Shown here piece after piece: positions 12,490-21,310 of a stretch of 43,133 nucleotides of DNA. A program made the translations under genes and the position numbers. Origin of the DNA: Nemertoderma westbladi (Eukaryota > Xenacoelomorpha > Nemertodermatida > Nemertodermatidae); the NCBI GenBank assembly GCA_032718475.1, contig JAUCBJ010007630.1, positions 1-43,133 on the forward strand. Direction: 5' to 3'. The notes under the pieces are model-generated. The model did no database searches. It had not been told where the DNA came from and was given only the letters and a program-made list of their open reading frames with translations. How positions within the stretch are numbered: position 1 is the first letter of the stretch; the number at the start of each line of letters is the position of its first letter.

Positions 12490-12690
12490 AGAGTACAGAT
12501 ACTTGTTGAAGGAATTAAATCAAACAGCCTTCTGGCAGTTATGAAGTTTTGGACTTCAAGAAAACATTCCATTCGACTCAGTCAGTAGTGGTAAAATGCT
12601 GGAAATCCTAAAAGATTATTTATGGAATACCAAAAGTAATTGTAGCAGCCATTGGATTGTTATATTGTGTCGCCGAATAAGCCAAGGTAC
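12490..12690 (+). mobile_element. Degraded fragment of the second RTE-like family (J family)
   Basis: On the + strand this stretch aligns by eye with the reverse transcriptase of the element at 31049-33353. Landmarks are TTGAAGGAATTAA, TGGACTTCAAGAA, GGTAAAATGCTGGAAATCCT, ATGGAATACC and CATTGGATTGTTATATTGTG. These cover the segment from the helix before VDFKKAFD to beyond GIGLLYCD. Small insertions and deletions break every frame, so it is an old non-functional relic, lying directly against the 3' end of fragment F1 in opposite orientation. Confidence 0.75.
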
Positions 12691-13522
12691 TGCTACGATC
12701 GACATGCTGCATTGCTGCTGCATTATATATATATTACATATATATTAAGAATGCTGTGCCGGCTTGTCGACAAAATTGCGCCACCACAACTCCCTATCAC
12801 CCATTACATTTGCTAGATCATCCGCATCTTCAAGGCCAGTGTCCTTTAAGATGCGTCTCAGGAAAGTCATGGGCTGTCCACCATGCTTATTCACTCCATG
12901 AGGCTGCAAAAGTACAAGATCATGCACTGGCTGGTCCTCACGGCGAAAGCAATGTCCTGCAAAGCGGAGGCGATTTTGTTCTAGTGTCAAGCTTGGGGGA
13001 ACCAGTGAGACACCTCCAATGTTATATAGTGTATGGTTGGAGATGTGTGTATTTTACTTGACACAATGAACCCGGTGTAGCATTCTTGTGAATGTGCCAT
13101 CCAGAGATTTGCTGTCCTCAGCAGTTAAAGCCCAGCATGGACACCCATAGAGGAGTACTGGAACTACTGCTGCTCTAAATAATCGGACCCTAAGTTTCCG
13201 ATTAATTCTCGGTGACTTTCAAATCCTGGAAAGCCTATTCAAGGCTGCCCATGTCTTTCCCTTACGTATTCGAAGGTCCTCACCTGACTTTCGGATCCAT
13301 GATCCCAGGTAACAGAAGTCGTCCACATGATCAAGCATACCATCCTTTGAGCTTATGATCATCCGATCAGAGACTTGCTGAGGACTTTCAAAGTTAACTG
13401 TCAAAATTTTGGTGTTTCTGGAGTTAACAAAAAGACCAAAACTAGAAGCAGCATGTTCTAATGAGTTGAGGAGCCGTTGGGCTCCCTCTAGTGATTCTGA
13501 GAGTACTCCTAAGTCATCAGCA
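12691..13522 (-). mobile_element. 5'-truncated RTE-like copy F1 (same family as A and B)
   Basis: Minus-strand 3' fragment running from the catalytic-box region (truncated at GTCATCAGCA, about 13522) to the 3' UTR (about 12691). It is more diverged than the neighbouring fragments: it carries many private substitutions, and its 3' UTR contains a (TA)n-type expansion at about 12725-12749. Two open pieces remain, 12745-12990 (C-terminal part ending in PAQHS) and 13219-13560 (the FCYLGSW region). Its 5' end joins the tail of F2 directly. Confidence 0.85.
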
Positions 13523-14092
13523 ACTACTACTAGGATCGGCATGCTGCATTGCAGCTGCATTTTTAGGAATGCTGTGCCGGCATGTCAACAAAATTGCACC
13601 GCCACAACTCCCTATCACCCATGACATTTGCTAGATCATCCGCATCTTTAAGGCCTGTGTCCTTTAAGATGCGTCTCAAGAAAGTCATGGGCTGTCCACC
13701 ATGCTTATTCACTCCATGAGGCTGCCAAAGTACAAGATTATGCACTGGCTGGTCCTCACGGCGAAAGCAATGTCCTGCAAAGCGGAGGCGATTTTGTTCT
13801 AGTGTCAAGCTTGGGGGAACCAATGAGACACCTCCAATGTTATATAGTGTCTGGTTGGAGATGTGTGCATTGTACTTGACACAATGAACCCGGCGTAGCA
13901 TTCTTGTGAATGTGCCATCCAGAGATTTGGTGTCCTCAGCAGTTAGAGCCCAGCATGGACTCCCGTAGAGGAGTACTGGAACTACTGCTGCTCTAAATAA
14001 TCGGACCTTAAGTTTCCGATTAATTCTCGGTGACTTCCAAATCCTGGAAAGCCTATTCAAGGCTGCCCATGCCTTTCCCTTACGTATTCGAA
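13523..14092 (-). mobile_element. 5'-truncated RTE-like copy F2
   Basis: Minus-strand 3' fragment of about 570 bp. It begins (5') at TTCGAATACG, near 14092, and ends in a short (TAG)n tail that abuts F1. It holds an open frame at 13563-14060 (165 codons) covering the last part of the LINE protein, including SPCWALTAEDTKSL and LRFAGHC. No separate target-site duplication separates it from F1 or F3. Confidence 0.85.
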
Positions 14093-14906
14093 CTACTAGG
14101 ATCGGAATGCTGCATTACAGCTGCATTTTTAAGAATGCTGTGCCGGCTTGTCAACAAAATTGCACCGCCACAACTCCCTATCACCCATGACATTTGCTAG
14201 ATCATCCGCATCTTTAAGGCCAGTGTCCTTTAAGATGCGTCTCAAGAAAGTCATGGGCTGTCCACCATGCTTATTCACTCCATGAGGCTGCCAAAGTACA
14301 AGATTATGCTCTGGCTGGTCCTCACGGCGAAAGCAATGTCCTGCAAAGCGGAGGCGATTTTGTTCTAGTGTCAAGCTTGGGGGAACCAGTGAGACACCTC
14401 CAATGTTATATAGTGTATGGTTGGAGATGTGTGTATTTTACTTGACACAATGAACCCGGTGTAGCATTCTTGTGAATGTGCCATCCAGAGATTTGCTGTC
14501 CTCAGCAGTTAAAGCCCAGCATGGACACCCATAGAGGAGTACTGGAACTACTGCTGCTCTAAATAATCGGACCCTAAGTTTCCGATTAATTCTCGGTGAC
14601 TTTCAAATCCTGGAAAGCCTATTCAAGGCTGCCCATGTCTTTCCCTTACGTATTCGAAGGTCCTCACCTGACTTTCGGATCCATGATCCCAGGTAACAGA
14701 AGTCGTCCACATGATCAAGCATACCATCCTTTGAGCTTATGATCATCCGATCAGAGACTTGCTGAGGACTTTCAAAGTTAACTGTCAAAATTTTGGTGTT
14801 TCTGGAGTTAACAAAAAGACCAAAACTAGAAGCAGCATGTTCTAATGAGTTGAGGAGCCGTTGGGCTCCCTCTAGTGATTCTGAGAGTACTCCTAAGTCA
14901 TCAGCA
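14093..14906 (-). mobile_element. Chimeric RTE-like copy F3 (B-type 3' end, F1-type 5' end)
   Basis: Minus-strand fragment. From 14093 to 14310 it matches the 3' end of copy B, including the private variants GGAATGCTGCATTACAG and TGCTCTGG. From 14389 to 14906 it matches F1, including CCAGTGAG, GTATGGTTGG and GCAGTTAAAGC. The switch lies between 14311 and 14388. Open pieces are 14129-14374 and 14603-14944. It is best read as a recombination product, not a separate insertion. Confidence 0.85.
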
Positions 14907-15476
14907 ACTACTACTAGGATCGGCATGCTGCATTGCAGCTGCATTTTTAGGAATGCTGTGCCGGCATGTCAACAAAATTGCACCGCCACAACTCCCTATC
15001 ACCCATGACATTTGCTAGATCATCCGCATCTTTAAGGCCTGTGTCCTTTAAGATGCGTCTCAAGAAAGTCATGGGCTGTCCACCATGCTTATTCACTCCA
15101 TGAGGCTGCCAAAGTACAAGATTATGCACTGGCTGGTCCTCACGGCGAAAGCAATGTCCTGCAAAGCGGAGGCGATTTTGTTCTAGTGTCAAGCTTGGGG
15201 GAACCAATGAGACACCTCCAATGTTATATAGTGTCTGGTTGGAGATGTGTGCATTGTACTTGACACAATGAACCCGGCGTAGCATTCTTGTGAATGTGCC
15301 ATCCAGAGATTTGGTGTCCTCAGCAGTTAGAGCCCAGCATGGACTCCCGTAGAGGAGTACTGGAACTACTGCTGCTCTAAATAATCGGACCTTAAGTTTC
15401 CGATTAATTCTCGGTGACTTCCAAATCCTGGAAAGCCTATTCAAGGCTGCCCATGCCTTTCCCTTACGTATTCGAA
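14907..15476 (-). mobile_element. 5'-truncated RTE-like copy F4 (duplicate of F2)
   Basis: Looks identical to F2 at an offset of 1384 bp, with the same 5' truncation point next to TTCGAATACG. The 3' tail of copy B joins it at 15476/15477. Open frame 14947-15444 (165 codons) encodes the same C-terminal LINE segment as F2. It arose with the tandem duplication. Confidence 0.85.
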
Positions 15477-17801
15477 CTACTAGGATCGGAATGCTGCATT
15501 ACAGCTGCATTTTTAAGAATGCTGTGCCGGCTTGTCAACAAAATTGCACCGCCACAACTCCCTATCACCCATGACATTTGCTAGATCATCCGCATCTTTA
15601 AGGCCAGTGTCCTTTAAGATGCGTCTCAAGAAAGTCATGGGCTGTCCACCATGCTTATTCACTCCATGAGGCTGCCAAAGTACAAGATTATGCTCTGGCT
15701 GGTCCTCACGGCGAAAGCAATGTCCTGCAAAGCGGAGGCGATTTTGTTCTAGTGTCAAGCTTGGGGGAACCAATGAGACACCTCCAATGTTATATAGTGT
15801 CTGGTTGGAGATGTGTGCATTGTACTTGACACAATGAACCCGGCGTAGCATTCTTGTGAATGTGCCATCCAGAGATTTGGTGTCCTCAGCAGTTAGAGCC
15901 CAGCATGGACTCCCGTAGAGGAGTACTGGAACTACTGCTGCTCTAAATAATCGGACCTTAAGTTTCCGATTAATTCTCGGTGACTTCCAAATCCTGGAAA
16001 GCCTATTCAAGGCTGCCCATGCCTTTCCCTTACGTATTCGAAGGTCCTCACCTGACTTCCGGATCCATGATCCCAGGTAACAGAAGTCGTCGACATGCTC
16101 AAGCATACCATCCTTTGAGCTTATGCTCATCCGATCAGAGACTTGCTGAGGACTTTCAAAGTTAACTGTCAGAATTTTGGTCTTTCTGGAGTTAATAAAA
16201 AGACCAACACTAGAAGCAGCATGTTCTAATGAGCTGAGGAGCCGTTGGGCTCCCTCTAATGATTCTGAGAGTACTCCTAAGTCATCAGCAAAGTCTAGAT
16301 CAGTTAGGTACTTGGCAGGATTTCCTCGACTTCTGGAGCCAGTAGGTGGAGTTATCATCACCCCATCATCATTATGATGATCTAAGGACATGCGTAGAAC
16401 ATAGTCAACCACAATAATGAATAAGAATGGTGCAAGTGTGTCTCCTTGGAGGACGCCCCATAACACTTCAAATGGTTCTGTGTCACCGTCAACAGTAGAC
16501 ACAAATGTTGTCGAACCATCGTATACTGATCTGATTGCTGCAATAATTTCGTCAGGAATCCCATATAATGAAAGTATGCTGAACATACGTGAGCGAGAGA
16601 CTGAATCAAAGGCCTTGAAGAAGTCAACAAAGATAACAGCCAGATGCCTGTCTTTCTTTTTTGATAATTCTTCAATTATCCTTCTAAGTGCCAAAATAGG
16701 CTCCATGGTCCCACGACCTTTACGGAACCCATTCTGATTTCCACGGAGCAGTCTCTCAATGGGATCCCTGATGCGATTTAATAGAATCCTATTGTATAGC
16801 TTTGCAGCAATCGAGATCAATGAGATTCCCCGAAAAGAACCATAGAGTGTTAGGTTGCCCTTCTTGGGAACTGGCACCAACTTATTTGTTTTCATTTCTT
16901 GGGGGACTCTTGTTGTACGGTACATGTCTACTATGATGGGATAGATGAGCTTTAAACACTCAGGTATTTTAAAGACCTCAGGGGGAACACCATCTACTCC
17001 ACTGGCACGATTGGTCTTAATGCTCTTTGCAGCAGCCTTCACTTCTGCAAAGGAGATATCGCCAATGGGAATATCTGGGAGTACAGACTCAGACACCTTT
17101 ACTTCTATAAAGTTATCAGGCATTACCCTGTCATTATTGAGGAGCTTTTCAAAGTGGGCTTTCCAACCATTGAGGCGATCGGCTGGTGATTCAGCCTTAA
17201 CCTTGGTGGTTGGTCGGCTTTTCCGTCCAGTAAGCAGATTGATCGATTTCCATGCCTGGGATGATTGCCTGCTGTCGTCAGCATCATTGATGGCATCAAC
17301 CTGTTGGTTTATTAGCTCCTGTAGATTAGCAGAGTACTGCCTGTTCAGGGGCCTAGATTCAGCCTTAACTGCATTCTTGGCCGCTGTAGTCTGTTTGAGT
17401 CGGGACTCTTTCTGCGCCTTATGAAGGTCATTTCGGCACTTCTGAATTTTGTTGTCAGTCCAGGGGGCCCTTTTCCTGTTTCGAGGGTATACAGGAACTA
17501 TTTCTGCAGCTGCTAACTTAACTGCTTTTGTAAAGGCAGTATAGCCCTCACAGTGATCTGCCGCCTTAGAGACAAGAGCCTCATACCTGTTGCTCAGCTG
17601 TAGTGTGAAGCTGGATCTCACACTTAGCTGTTGCAATAGAGAGGACCAGTCATGCCGCGGCAAGGCAGATTTCGTTGTTCTGATAGCACGCAGACTAAGT
17701 CTTACCTTGGCCACAATAAGGCGGTGATCACTGGAGAAAGGTCGAAGTGTAAATGCATTACAGTCTTGTATAGAGCTCCTGTATTTCCTACGAAACAGAA
17801 T
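15477..17801 (-). mobile_element. RTE-like copy B, 3' part (split by the large LINE)
   Basis: Minus-strand 3' portion of a full-length copy of the copy-A family. It runs from a short (TAG)n tail at 15477 to the point where the large LINE interrupts it at 17801, in the endonuclease C-terminus (just before CCTACGAAACAGAAT on the + strand). The rest of the element continues at 26755-28178. The uninterrupted empty site can be read in copy A at about 8460-8490. Confidence 0.9.
15513..17801 (-). CDS. RTE-like reverse transcriptase ORF of copy B (3' part, uninterrupted)
   Basis: The frame is open from the junction with the large LINE to the stop at 15513; the first methionine within it is at 17714, giving 733 residues. 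It carries the end of the APE endonuclease (SSDHRLIVAKVRLS), a linker, and a reverse transcriptase with GVDGVPPEVF, VPVPKKGN, FVDFFKAFD (catalytic Asp near residue 364 counted from 17714), GVLQGDTLAP and an intact FADD box (near residues 475-478). The C-terminal part has GSPCWALTAEDTKSL and LRFAGHC. It retains every RT motif that copy A has lost. It lacks its own start because the N-terminal half lies beyond the 8.95-kb insertion, so no complete protein can be made from this locus. Confidence 0.85.
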   Translation of the reverse strand: MLFRRKYRSSIQDCNAFTLRPFSSDHRLIVAKVRLSLRAIRTTKSALPRHDWSSLLQQLSVRSSFTLQLSNRYEALVSKAADHCEGYTAFTKAVKLAAAEIVPVYPRNRKRAPWTDNKIQKCRNDLHKAQKESRLKQTTAAKNAVKAESRPLNRQYSANLQELINQQVDAINDADDSRQSSQAWKSINLLTGRKSRPTTKVKAESPADRLNGWKAHFEKLLNNDRVMPDNFIEVKVSESVLPDIPIGDISFAEVKAAAKSIKTNRASGVDGVPPEVFKIPECLKLIYPIIVDMYRTTRVPQEMKTNKLVPVPKKGNLTLYGSFRGISLISIAAKLYNRILLNRIRDPIERLLRGNQNGFRKGRGTMEPILALRRIIEELSKKKDRHLAVIFVDFFKAFDSVSRSRMFSILSLYGIPDEIIAAIRSVYDGSTTFVSTVDGDTEPFEVLWGVLQGDTLAPFLFIIVVDYVLRMSLDHHNDDGVMITPPTGSRSRGNPAKYLTDLDFADDLGVLSESLEGAQRLLSSLEHAASSVGLFINSRKTKILTVNFESPQQVSDRMSISSKDGMLEHVDDFCYLGSWIRKSGEDLRIRKGKAWAALNRLSRIWKSPRINRKLKVRLFRAAVVPVLLYGSPCWALTAEDTKSLDGTFTRMLRRVHCVKYNAHISNQTLYNIGGVSLVPPSLTLEQNRLRFAGHCFRREDQPEHNLVLWQPHGVNKHGGQPMTFLRRILKDTGLKDADDLANVMGDRELWRCNFVDKPAQHS

Positions 17802-18157
17802 TTCATTTCATTTCATCGGGTATGTCAGTCGAGCCGACAATTATATTAACAAATAAAAACATGTTGCATATTATGTTAAATAAAATTTATGGCACTGCAC
17901 AATAAAATTCATCAATAAAAACAATAAACATTAAAACATTCAGAAATAGGATCCATATAATAGTTTGTAGTAGTCACAGGTTGTTCCAGAATTACAGATA
18001 AGAGGTACCGTATTCAGTGCAGGTAAACTAAACGTTACATATATACAAGGTAGTACTGTACAAGCATGGTAATGATGGTACATTGGCATTGATGTCGTTG
18101 TGTTGTCAGAACAGGAAGTCAGTGTTAGGGAATGTAAGTCGTATGTATGAGTCGTTG
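17802..18157 (-). other. 3' UTR and ATGAA-repeat tail of the large LINE
   Basis: Non-coding 3' end of the element. On the minus strand it finishes with GTATACCC-like sequence (ATACCCG) followed by GATGAAATGAAATGAAATT and then copy B sequence. Simple-repeat tails of this kind, in place of poly(A), are usual for CR1/L2-related LINEs and are thought to help prime reverse transcription. Confidence 0.7.
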
Positions 18158-18523
18158 TTATATAATAGCACACAAGTAATCTCTTATTCTCGATCTCTTT
18201 TTGTCCAGGGATGTTGATTTCAGTTGGAAGCAATTCTCTACGAAGTTCGAGGTTAACCTGTCTTTATTGGTAGGGCACCCATTATTGATTCGGTCAATTA
18301 TATGTTTAGTATCATACTTGAACGAGGCTAGCGAAAAAAGACGTGGTATTGGAAAAGTCGTAGCTGCTTTTACATAACCACAAGAGATGCCCCTGTGTGA
18401 ACTGTTAGGGTGGGCATTACTATGTAACGCCAACCGGAATCCGATCCGGGATTTGGACAACTGAAAGCCCGCATCAAGTTGCCAAGACACTGGCGGAACG
18501 CCTCGGTAGAGATAGGGAGGCAC
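18158..18523 (-). other. Overlapping frame, possible true C-terminus of ORF2
   Basis: A frame open to a stop at 18158 (121 codons from its first methionine) overlaps the end of ORF2 and continues about 210 bp further. Its product is hydrophilic and basic near the end (DKKRSRIRDYL), unlike the final residues of ORF2 as read (ending GASLVVM). One explanation is a single-base frameshift near 18440-18470 in this copy, with the ancestral ORF2 ending here. The alternative is chance. A consensus of genomic copies would settle it. Confidence 0.35.
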
Positions 18524-21258
18524 CGAGATAAACAGTAGAGAGTTGTGTTGCTAATGTAGGATCCCAGATGGAGCAAACCGCGTAGAGTTTTCCTGTAGTA
18601 GGCGTCCAGTTTTCCGAGATCTGTATCGTTGAGAGCACCAATGTTCATTTTTAGTTGATAAGTGATTACAGGGACTGACATTGTTGACCAAATCCTAAAG
18701 ACAGTCTTGCTGCAAAGCCAACGTGTAGTCCATCCCTTAGAGTGGAATGTTTGGGACAAAATCGCTATTGATTGTATAGTTTCATTGAGGATCTGACTAG
18801 ATGTTATAGATCCATGCAGTTTGTATCCAAGAAAGGTGAGGTGGGAGCTTCTTGTGATCGGGGTTCCATTGATGTTGATGACAGATGGTTCATGTGTTTT
18901 ACTTTTCCTGAATTGTTTGCCAATCCAAATCCATTTTGTTTTGCTGTGTTCGATTGATAGGGAGACTGAGTTGGCCTTTTTATGTAGTACTTCCGTCATT
19001 TCGCGTAGACCTGTTGCGGTAGTACTGAGAAGGAGAAAGTCATCTGCATAAACCATTGTTCCTAACCAGATGGGCCCTACATAGCATCCTAGACCTGACG
19101 ATTGTATACCAGAAACAATGTCAGCTGTATACAGGTTGAATAACGTGGGTGACAGTAGAGATCCCTGTTTCAGACCTTTGGTTACAGCAATGGGATTGGT
19201 TTGTATCATCTCACCGAATTTAAGGAATATCTTACTGGATTTGTAATAGGCCAAAATTGTTAATATGATATGTGGATTTATGCTGCTTTCGATGAGTTTG
19301 TCAACCAGTGTGTAGTACTCAATGCTGTCAAAGGCAGACTCTATGTCTAATTGACAAATAAATAACGGTGAATCCCTGGATCGGTAGTACTCTATGCATT
19401 CCAGAATAGTTGCAATGGCTAGATCGGTACCATGTCTCTTCTTATAAGCCATCTGGTTACTATGATTGTTGAGGTCTGTGAGGTAGTTGGATATAAGGAT
19501 GTGTTCTAGTATTTTTGCAAAAATGTTGATAGATACTATGGGCCGGTAGGATGATGGGTTGTAAGTATTCCGTCCCTTACCTTTGAATAGGCTGCTTAAG
19601 ACTGAATCTCCATAAGAAGAGGGCACCGATTTTAGTAGGAAACAACAATTGACCAAATCAGCCAATATTTCACATACAGGGTCAGGCTGGAGGTGCAGGA
19701 GGTGCTCTATTGTTAGAGATGAGATATCGGGTGCCTTTCCAGTAGATATTGATATGATAGCGCGCCTTACTGAAAGAGGTGAGATGTGTGGCACGGGGTT
19801 TTTCTTGCAGTCTTCATCTAATTTATTTTGAATTCTTGGATCGAGCAGCTTTTCTGTATCTTGATTAAATTTGTTATTATAGTGGGATCGCAGTGTGCTT
19901 TGCATTTCCGGTGATGTTGTTTCTTGCTTTTTCCTGTGGTTTACCTTGCTCCAAAAATATTGTGGATTTGTTGTACCGTAAGAGACCCATTGATTGATAT
20001 TATTGGCAGTGATATTTTTAGAAAGAAAATTCTTTAGGCGTCGAGCTGACCGTTTTGACTCCCTGAATTCAGCTGCAACTGGATCTTCAAGATCTTTGCC
20101 TTTCTTGCACCAAATCTCGTAAAGGTCTCTTGTTGTTTTACATCTCCGTTTGAGGATGTTAGATCGAATACGAATATTGGTTGTCTTCTTGCGATTTTTG
20201 ATTCTTGGAATGTGTTGGATAGCAGCATTCAGTATGACTGATTGTATCAATTCTGCCCTCTCATTCAAATGGGTTGTCGACAGTGTGCTCTGGTTCTGGG
20301 CCAGCTTACAATCAATTTCACTGAGGGATGTACTGACTGAAGACATGTATTTCTGTTTTTGGGTTGGTGTTGCTTTGTTCCATGCAAATTTTAGTAGTCG
20401 TTTCGATTGTTGTGAGTGCGAGGCTGACGCATCCCCCAGTTTAGTTTTTAGCTGAATAGTTGCAACAAGGGGTGTATGATCCGAATAGTTGTTTACTGGG
20501 TCCTCATGAAAGACTTGACCACTGGTAATTAAGCTGGTGTCCTGAGTTGCCATTAGAATATGGTCGATATAAGATTCTCCATGACCCCTATACGTTATAC
20601 AGGGTCCTGTGAAAGTGCTGAGTGTATCCACTGCTGTCAAATTGTTTTTGTTAAGGAAGTTATTAAGAAATTTTCCTCTTTCATTAGCTACATCATGATT
20701 AGATCTCTCTCCCTGGAGTCTACCAAGGTCAGCATTTGTATCCGACATTATGATTGGGGAGGATAGAGGATGTTGGCTTAGGATTGATTCGAGTCTGCCA
20801 AGGAAATCGTGGTATATAGTTCTATCCTTGCTTGCAGCTGGTGCATAACATGATAGGAGTATGAGTGGCGATTCTGCATTCTGTAGTTTTGCCTGTATTC
20901 CACAGATGTCATCCCCAGACCCTAATTCATTCCAACTTGAAAACAATTTTTTCCTAAAGAAAAGTGCAGTACCCCCAGCTCCTCGTTTGCGGTATGGATT
21001 CTGCATTAGATTGCTGATTGAGAAAACACAGTGAAAATGGTCATCTAGATTCTGAAGGATGGTTCGACATTCTAATTCATCGAGCCAGTGCTCCTGTATT
21101 CCCAACACATTACATGACTTGAGCAGGTTAGCGATGTAGGTAGAGTTCGATGAGAAGCCATGAGTGTTAAGTGACCCTATTATGATGGAAGGGGGGTTAC
21201 ATCTAGTGGTTCCTCCATCGATGTCAGATTTTACTGTCAAAGCTTCCTTTTGGTCCAT
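18370..21258 (-). CDS. LINE ORF2: APE endonuclease + reverse transcriptase
   Basis: A 962-codon ORF starting 52 nt after ORF1 stops. It encodes the enzyme that nicks target DNA and copies the element RNA onto the nick (target-primed reverse transcription). The N-terminal APE-type endonuclease shows SLNTHG (Asn31), GIQEHW (Glu56), SDTNAD (Asp173, Asn175) and YSDHTP (Asp260, His261). A linker follows. The reverse transcriptase carries SYRPIVSINIFAKILEHIL, CQLDIESAFDSI (catalytic Asp638), KGLKQGSLLSPTLFNLY and MVYADDFLLL (YADD at 737-740). About 960 residues is usual for CR1-like ORF2 proteins. No internal stop or frameshift is seen before about residue 920; the last part may be shifted (see 18158-18523). 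No RNase H or CCHC zinc finger was recognised. Confidence 0.92.
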   Translation of the reverse strand: MDQKEALTVKSDIDGGTTRCNPPSIIIGSLNTHGFSSNSTYIANLLKSCNVLGIQEHWLDELECRTILQNLDDHFHCVFSISNLMQNPYRKRGAGGTALFFRKKLFSSWNELGSGDDICGIQAKLQNAESPLILLSCYAPAASKDRTIYHDFLGRLESILSQHPLSSPIIMSDTNADLGRLQGERSNHDVANERGKFLNNFLNKNNLTAVDTLSTFTGPCITYRGHGESYIDHILMATQDTSLITSGQVFHEDPVNNYSDHTPLVATIQLKTKLGDASASHSQQSKRLLKFAWNKATPTQKQKYMSSVSTSLSEIDCKLAQNQSTLSTTHLNERAELIQSVILNAAIQHIPRIKNRKKTTNIRIRSNILKRRCKTTRDLYEIWCKKGKDLEDPVAAEFRESKRSARRLKNFLSKNITANNINQWVSYGTTNPQYFWSKVNHRKKQETTSPEMQSTLRSHYNNKFNQDTEKLLDPRIQNKLDEDCKKNPVPHISPLSVRRAIISISTGKAPDISSLTIEHLLHLQPDPVCEILADLVNCCFLLKSVPSSYGDSVLSSLFKGKGRNTYNPSSYRPIVSINIFAKILEHILISNYLTDLNNHSNQMAYKKRHGTDLAIATILECIEYYRSRDSPLFICQLDIESAFDSIEYYTLVDKLIESSINPHIILTILAYYKSSKIFLKFGEMIQTNPIAVTKGLKQGSLLSPTLFNLYTADIVSGIQSSGLGCYVGPIWLGTMVYADDFLLLSTTATGLREMTEVLHKKANSVSLSIEHSKTKWIWIGKQFRKSKTHEPSVININGTPITRSSHLTFLGYKLHGSITSSQILNETIQSIAILSQTFHSKGWTTRWLCSKTVFRIWSTMSVPVITYQLKMNIGALNDTDLGKLDAYYRKTLRGLLHLGSYISNTTLYCLSRCLPISTEAFRQCLGNLMRAFSCPNPGSDSGWRYIVMPTLTVHTGASLVVM

Positions 21259-21310
21259 GTTCCATCCAGCCTGTTTCGTCGTTGGTTGTGTGCTAGTATA
21301 CGACTCACTG

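Larger units (their letters stand above)
13005..15772. repeat. 1384-bp direct tandem duplication inside the LINE cluster
   Basis: Segment 13005-14388 and segment 14389-15772 look identical wherever compared. The open frames at 13219-13560 and 14603-14944, and those at 13563-14060 and 14947-15444, give identical products at an offset of 1384. F3 is therefore a chimera: its 3' part equals copy B (TGCTCTGG at 14310) and its 5' part equals F1 (CCAGTGAG at 14389). This pattern indicates unequal homologous recombination between F1 and B. Confidence 0.85.

Noticed and set aside
14129-15444. F3 and F4 as independent LINE insertions
   Set aside because: The exact 1384-bp offset identity and the B/F1 chimera in F3 are better explained by one unequal crossover than by two insertions with identical truncations.
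16945-17424. 159-codon + strand frame opposite the RTE reverse transcriptase, also seen at 8850-9329 on the other strand
   Set aside because: It is the antisense shadow of the LINE ORF and appears in each copy for that reason; no recognisable domain.
18772-20766. Several + strand frames of 60-101 codons opposite ORF2
   Set aside because: Antisense shadows of the ORF2 coding sequence without domains.
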